Below are positions 60,881 through 64,000 of a DNA stretch of 64,000 nucleotides, piece after piece. The notes under the pieces are model-generated. The model was not told where the DNA came from. It did not search any database and worked only from the letters and a program-made list of their open reading frames with translations. Every line of letters starts with the position of its first letter. Position 1 is the first letter of the stretch. Origin of the DNA: Ramlibacter alkalitolerans (GTDB lineage Bacteria > Pseudomonadota > Gammaproteobacteria > Burkholderiales > Burkholderiaceae_C); NCBI RefSeq assembly GCF_016722765.1, contig NZ_JAEQND010000020.1, forward strand, positions 18,736 to 82,735. Reading direction: 5' to 3'. The position numbers and the translations under genes were made by a program.

Positions 60881-62701
60881 CTACCAGCTGTCGACCGCGC
60901 AACCGCGTGCCGGCGCCGCGCGCGCTGCGGTCAGGCCGCGGACCAGCCAGGCGCGCGTCTGCGCGGGGTCGATCACGGCATCGATCTCCAGCGTCGCCGC
61001 CAGGTTCATCGCCTGTCCCTCGGCGTACTTCTGCGCCACCAGCCGCTCGAACAGCGCCTCGCGCTGCGGGCCTTCCGGCACCGCCTCCAGTTCCTTGCGG
61101 TAGCCCAGGCGTACCGCGCCTTCCAGGCCCATGCCGCCGAACTCGCCGCTCGGCCAGGCCACGGTGAACTCCGGCGCATGGAAGCCGCCGGCCAGCATCG
61201 CCATCGCGCCCAGGCCGTAGCCCTTGCGCAGCACGATCCCGAACAGGGGCACGCGCAGGTGCGCCGCCGCGATGAACAGGCGGCTGGCGTGCCGCACCTG
61301 CGCCCGCTCCTCGATGGCGGGGCCGACCATGAAGCCGGGCGTGTCGACCAGGCTCACGACCGGCAGCCCGTGCGCGTTGCACAGTTGCAGGAAGCGCGCC
61401 GCCTTGTCGGCGGCGTCGGCGTCGATGGCGCCGCCCAGGTGCAGGGGATTGCTGGCCAGCAGTCCCACCGGGCGGCCTTCGATGCGGCCGAGCGCGGTGT
61501 GGATGCCGGCGCCGAAGCCGGTGCGCAGTTCCAGCAGCGATCCGATGTCGGCGATGCCCAACAGCGCGGTGCGGCTGTCGTACACGCGCAGGCGGTTTTC
61601 CGGCACGACCTCGCGCAGCGCCAGCGCATCGGGCGCCTGGTACTGCGCGACGGAGCCCTGGAAGTAGCCGAGATAGCGGCGGGCAGCGGCGCCGGCCCCG
61701 GCCTCGTCGTCCACCAGCACGTCGATCACGCCGTTGCCGTGCTGCACCGGCGCCGGACCGATCTCCTGCGGCTGGAACACGCCCAGGCCGCCGCCTTCGA
61801 CCATCGCGGAGCCGCCCATGCCGATGTTGCTGCCGCGCGTGGCGATGATCACGTCGCAGCATCCGAGCAGCGCCGCGTTGCCGGCAAAGCAGCGGCCGGC
61901 GGCGACGCCGATCACCGGCACTTGGCCGTTCAGGCGCGCGAAGCTGGCGAAGGTCGGCACGTGCAGGCCGGCGACGATGGGCATGTCGACATCGCCCGGC
62001 CGGCCGCCGCCGCCTTCGGCGAACAGCACGACCGGCAGCTGGTGCTTCAGCGCGATGCCCAGCAGCCGGTCGGTCTTCTGGTGGTTGCGAAAGCCCTGGG
62101 TGCCGGCGAGCACCGTGGCGTCGTAGGCCATCACGACGGCCTGCGAACGCTCCGGCGGGAACAGGTTGCCGTTGATGCGGCCGATGCCGGTGACCATGCC
62201 GTCGGCGGGCGTGTTGCGCGCCAGGTCTTCCGCGCTGCGGCGCCGGCTCTGCGCCGCCACCGCCAGGGCGCCGTATTCGCTGAAGCTGCCGGGATCGCAG
62301 AGGTCTTCGATGTTCTCGCGCGCGCTGCGCAGGCCCAGTGCGTGGCGCTTCGCGATGGCCTCGGGGCGGGCGGCGTCGAGCGTGAGGGCGTGGCGCTCGA
62401 CCACCCGCCGCAGGTCGTCCCGCATGCCTTCCTCCCTCCCCCTCCGGGGGAGGGCCGGGGCGGGGGCGCTCCCCGCCGGCTCCTGCGCCGCCTCGATCAC
62501 GAGCAGCACCTCCCTCTCCTTGACCGTCTCGCCCTGTGCGAACAGCCGTTCCCGCACCTTCCCGTCCGCCGGCGCCCGTACCTCGTGCTCCATCTTCATC
62601 GCCTCGAGGATCACGAGCACGTCGCCGGCGCGCACCGCATCGCCGGGCGCGACCAGCCACTGCACCACCTGGGCCTGCAAGGGGGAGCGGAGTTCGGTCA
62701 T
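60881..62701 (-). CDS. Biotinyl-domain / carboxyltransferase fusion of an acyl-CoA carboxylase
   Basis: 606 residues. Residues 1-75 form a biotinyl domain with the EAMKMEH motif (K36). A linker of about 25 residues encoded partly by a GC palindrome follows, then both carboxyltransferase halves: NTPADGMVTGIGRI, LFAEGGGGRPGD, RGSNIGMGGSAMVEGG, VDTPGFMVGP and LRKGYGLGAMAM. No biotin carboxylase domain is present, so that subunit must act in trans. Substrate is a short-chain acyl-CoA of unknown identity. Divergent from the asparaginase gene. Confidence 0.88.
   Translation of the reverse strand: MTELRSPLQAQVVQWLVAPGDAVRAGDVLVILEAMKMEHEVRAPADGKVRERLFAQGETVKEREVLLVIEAAQEPAGSAPAPALPRRGREEGMRDDLRRVVERHALTLDAARPEAIAKRHALGLRSARENIEDLCDPGSFSEYGALAVAAQSRRRSAEDLARNTPADGMVTGIGRINGNLFPPERSQAVVMAYDATVLAGTQGFRNHQKTDRLLGIALKHQLPVVLFAEGGGGRPGDVDMPIVAGLHVPTFASFARLNGQVPVIGVAAGRCFAGNAALLGCCDVIIATRGSNIGMGGSAMVEGGGLGVFQPQEIGPAPVQHGNGVIDVLVDDEAGAGAAARRYLGYFQGSVAQYQAPDALALREVVPENRLRVYDSRTALLGIADIGSLLELRTGFGAGIHTALGRIEGRPVGLLASNPLHLGGAIDADAADKAARFLQLCNAHGLPVVSLVDTPGFMVGPAIEERAQVRHASRLFIAAAHLRVPLFGIVLRKGYGLGAMAMLAGGFHAPEFTVAWPSGEFGGMGLEGAVRLGYRKELEAVPEGPQREALFERLVAQKYAEGQAMNLAATLEIDAVIDPAQTRAWLVRGLTAARAAPARGCAVDSW
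62434..62454. repeat. Perfect 9-bp-stem palindrome in the carboxylase linker
   Basis: CCCTCCCCC, TCC, GGGGGAGGG: a very stable hairpin of a kind usually found between genes in proteobacteria. Here it encodes the Arg/Gly/Pro-rich linker between the biotinyl and carboxyltransferase domains. Confidence 0.7.
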
Positions 62702-62775
62702 GCGTGGATTGTGCGGTGGGCAAGGGCCTGCGACCGTCGATGCCGCGACAGGCGCGGCCGTCGCACAATGCGGCC

Positions 62776-63789
62776 ATGCCATCGCTCGTTCCCCTGGTCG
62801 AAACCTTCCGCGGCGGCACGCGCGAAAACGTGCACTTCGGCGCCATCGCGGTCACGGGCGCGCACGGGCAGGTGCTCGCCCACGCGGGGGACCCGCACTG
62901 GACGACGTTCACGCGCTCCACGCTCAAGCCGCTGCAGGCCCTGCCTTTCGTGCAGGCCGGCGGCGTGCGGCACTTCGGCCTGAGCAGCGCCAACCTCGCC
63001 CTGCTGTGTGCCAGCCACAGCGGCGAGCCCATGCACGTCGAGCAGGTGGACCAGATCCTCGCCAAGACCGGCATCGGCTACAAGCGCCTGCAGTGCGGCT
63101 GCCATGTGCCCTACTACGCGGAGCTCGGGGGCTGGCCACCGCCCGGGCCGGGCAGCTACGACGAGCGCCACCACAACTGCAGCGGCAAGCACAGCGGCTT
63201 CCTCGCCTGGTGCGTGCAGCATGGCCAGCCGACGGACTCCTACCTGGAACCCTCGCATCCGCTGCAGCAGGCGATCCGGTACACCGTCGCCGAGGTGGTG
63301 GGCCTGCAGCAGCACCAGCTCGCGATGGGCATCGACGGCTGCTCGGCGCCGAACTACGCGATGCCGCTCGCCTGCCTGGCGCGGGGCTTCGCCCGCCTGG
63401 GCACCGGCGGGCGCGACACCCGCTTCGGCGAGAGCTTCGCGCTGCTGGCCGATGCGATGACGGCCCATCCCGAGCTGGTTTCCGGCACGGGCCGCAACGA
63501 CCTGGCGTTCATGACGGTCGGAGGCGGCGACTGGGTCACCAAGGTCGGCGCCGAAGGCGTGCAGGTGGTCGCCAGCCGCAGCCGCGCGCAGGCCCTGGCG
63601 ATCAAGATCGCGGATGGCAACAAGCTCGCGCTCCATGCAGCGACGGTCGAGGCGCTGGACCAGCTCGGATGGCTGGATGCGCAGCAGCGCGAGGCGCTGC
63701 GGCCCTGGCGCAACGAGACGATCGCGAGCATCCGCGGCGCCCCGGTGGGGGAGCGCCGTGCGGTGTTCAGCCTGTCAGGCGACCTCTAG
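62776..63789 (+). CDS. L-asparaginase (thermolabile / PF06089 type)
   Basis: 337 residues of the Rhizobium-type asparaginase II family, unrelated to E. coli AnsA/B. Signatures include FTRSTLKPLQALPFV near residue 45, HNCSGKHSGFLAWC with the Ser and Lys of the proposed active site, and GIDGCSAPNYAMPL. It would release ammonia from asparagine. ATG 62776, in the 74-bp gap to the divergent carboxylase gene; an ATG eight bases upstream is out of frame. Confidence 0.9.
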   Translation: MPSLVPLVETFRGGTRENVHFGAIAVTGAHGQVLAHAGDPHWTTFTRSTLKPLQALPFVQAGGVRHFGLSSANLALLCASHSGEPMHVEQVDQILAKTGIGYKRLQCGCHVPYYAELGGWPPPGPGSYDERHHNCSGKHSGFLAWCVQHGQPTDSYLEPSHPLQQAIRYTVAEVVGLQQHQLAMGIDGCSAPNYAMPLACLARGFARLGTGGRDTRFGESFALLADAMTAHPELVSGTGRNDLAFMTVGGGDWVTKVGAEGVQVVASRSRAQALAIKIADGNKLALHAATVEALDQLGWLDAQQREALRPWRNETIASIRGAPVGERRAVFSLSGDL

Positions 63790-63840
63790 CCGTCCTCCGC
63801 GCGCACGTTCGACCCACGGACGCACGCAGCAGCGGCGTAG

Positions 63841-63864
63841 CCGTCATCCCCGCGCAGGCGGGGG
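63841..63864. repeat. Half of a REP-like repeat next to the IS element
   Basis: CCGTCATCCCCGCGCAGGCG plus GGGG matches the left arm of the palindrome at 5093-5156. The right arm is missing: unrelated sequence leading into the transposase begins where the repeat should continue. Confidence 0.65.
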
Positions 63865-63870
63865 GCGGTC

Positions 63871-64000
63871 TCAACCCGTCAATGCAACGGTGGCTGCCAG
63901 CCTTTCGGCTGGTGACTCGAATCCCAAAGTCTCTCTGGGACGTGTATTGAGCTTTCTGGCGACCTGGTCTAGCTGCTCCTGCGTGTACAGAGACAGGTCG
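63871..64000 (-). CDS. IS30-family transposase, C-terminal fragment (continues past window)
   Basis: The last 42 residues of a transposase, read leftwards from the window edge: DLSLYTQEQLDQVARKLNTR, then PRETLGFESPAERLAATV and a TGA stop at 63871-63873. The pattern LN-RPRETLGFESPAE is the conserved C-terminus of IS30-family DDE transposases. Composition is less GC-rich than the neighbours, as expected for a transferred element. The catalytic residues and start lie outside the window. Confidence 0.88.
   Translation of the reverse strand, partial: DLSLYTQEQLDQVARKLNTRPRETLGFESPAERLAATVALTG

Overview
The window is a very GC-rich, tightly packed chromosomal segment of a proteobacterium. Gene order points to Betaproteobacteria, order Burkholderiales, most likely Comamonadaceae (Ramlibacter/Variovorax-like). 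The signs are dat-ybeD-lipB-lipA, atpIBEFHAGDC, mreB diverging from gatCAB, cstA-ybdD, and many orphan Liv-type binding proteins. The genus is inferred, because no rRNA or tRNA gene is present. Almost all genes show -1 to -10 bp junctions typical of translationally coupled operons.

Layout. 1-6634: a catabolic and transport unit on the plus strand, made of the end of a molybdenum hydroxylase large subunit, a dihydroxypyridine-hydroxylase-like FAD monooxygenase and a complete Liv-type ABC importer. 6643-9356: an EamA exporter and a Tat-exported beta-propeller coupled to a DUF305 protein. 9462-13857: the lipoate operon (dat, ybeD, lipB, lipA), then a metallo-hydrolase and a CopD-like membrane protein. 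14010-21219: the whole F1Fo ATP synthase operon with promoter-like and terminator sequences. 21442-27673: CstA-YbdD pyruvate/peptide uptake, glyoxalase I, NAD(P)HX dehydratase, a histidine phosphatase and an orphan binding protein. 27674-34896: GH15 glycosidase plus SDR, two TPM-domain proteins with LemA, and small housekeeping genes. 34835-39741: the cell-shape operon mreB-mreC-mreD-mrdA. 39913-43126: gatCAB. 43212-45785: pyrE and xth sharing one CATG start site, with a periplasmic coiled-coil protein and a small secreted protein. 46099-51095: an AraC regulator diverging from an acyl-CoA dehydrogenase / CoA-transferase / thiolase operon. 51144-54765: a putative Fe/2OG-type protein diverging from a TIR-TM-beta-propeller protein. 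54817-63789: outer-membrane phospholipase A, a UvrD/Rep helicase, an AEC transporter, a PLD-type cardiolipin synthase, a biotinyl-carboxyltransferase fusion and an asparaginase. The window ends inside an IS30-family transposase.

Most of the window is core metabolism and envelope biology. The best candidates for something little described are three. The first is the 901-residue TIR-membrane-propeller protein, which looks like a single-protein sensor/effector. The second is a family of ~91-bp near-perfect palindromes present three times between genes. The third is a set of repeats that have entered coding sequence (the livM 3' end and the linker of the carboxylase fusion).
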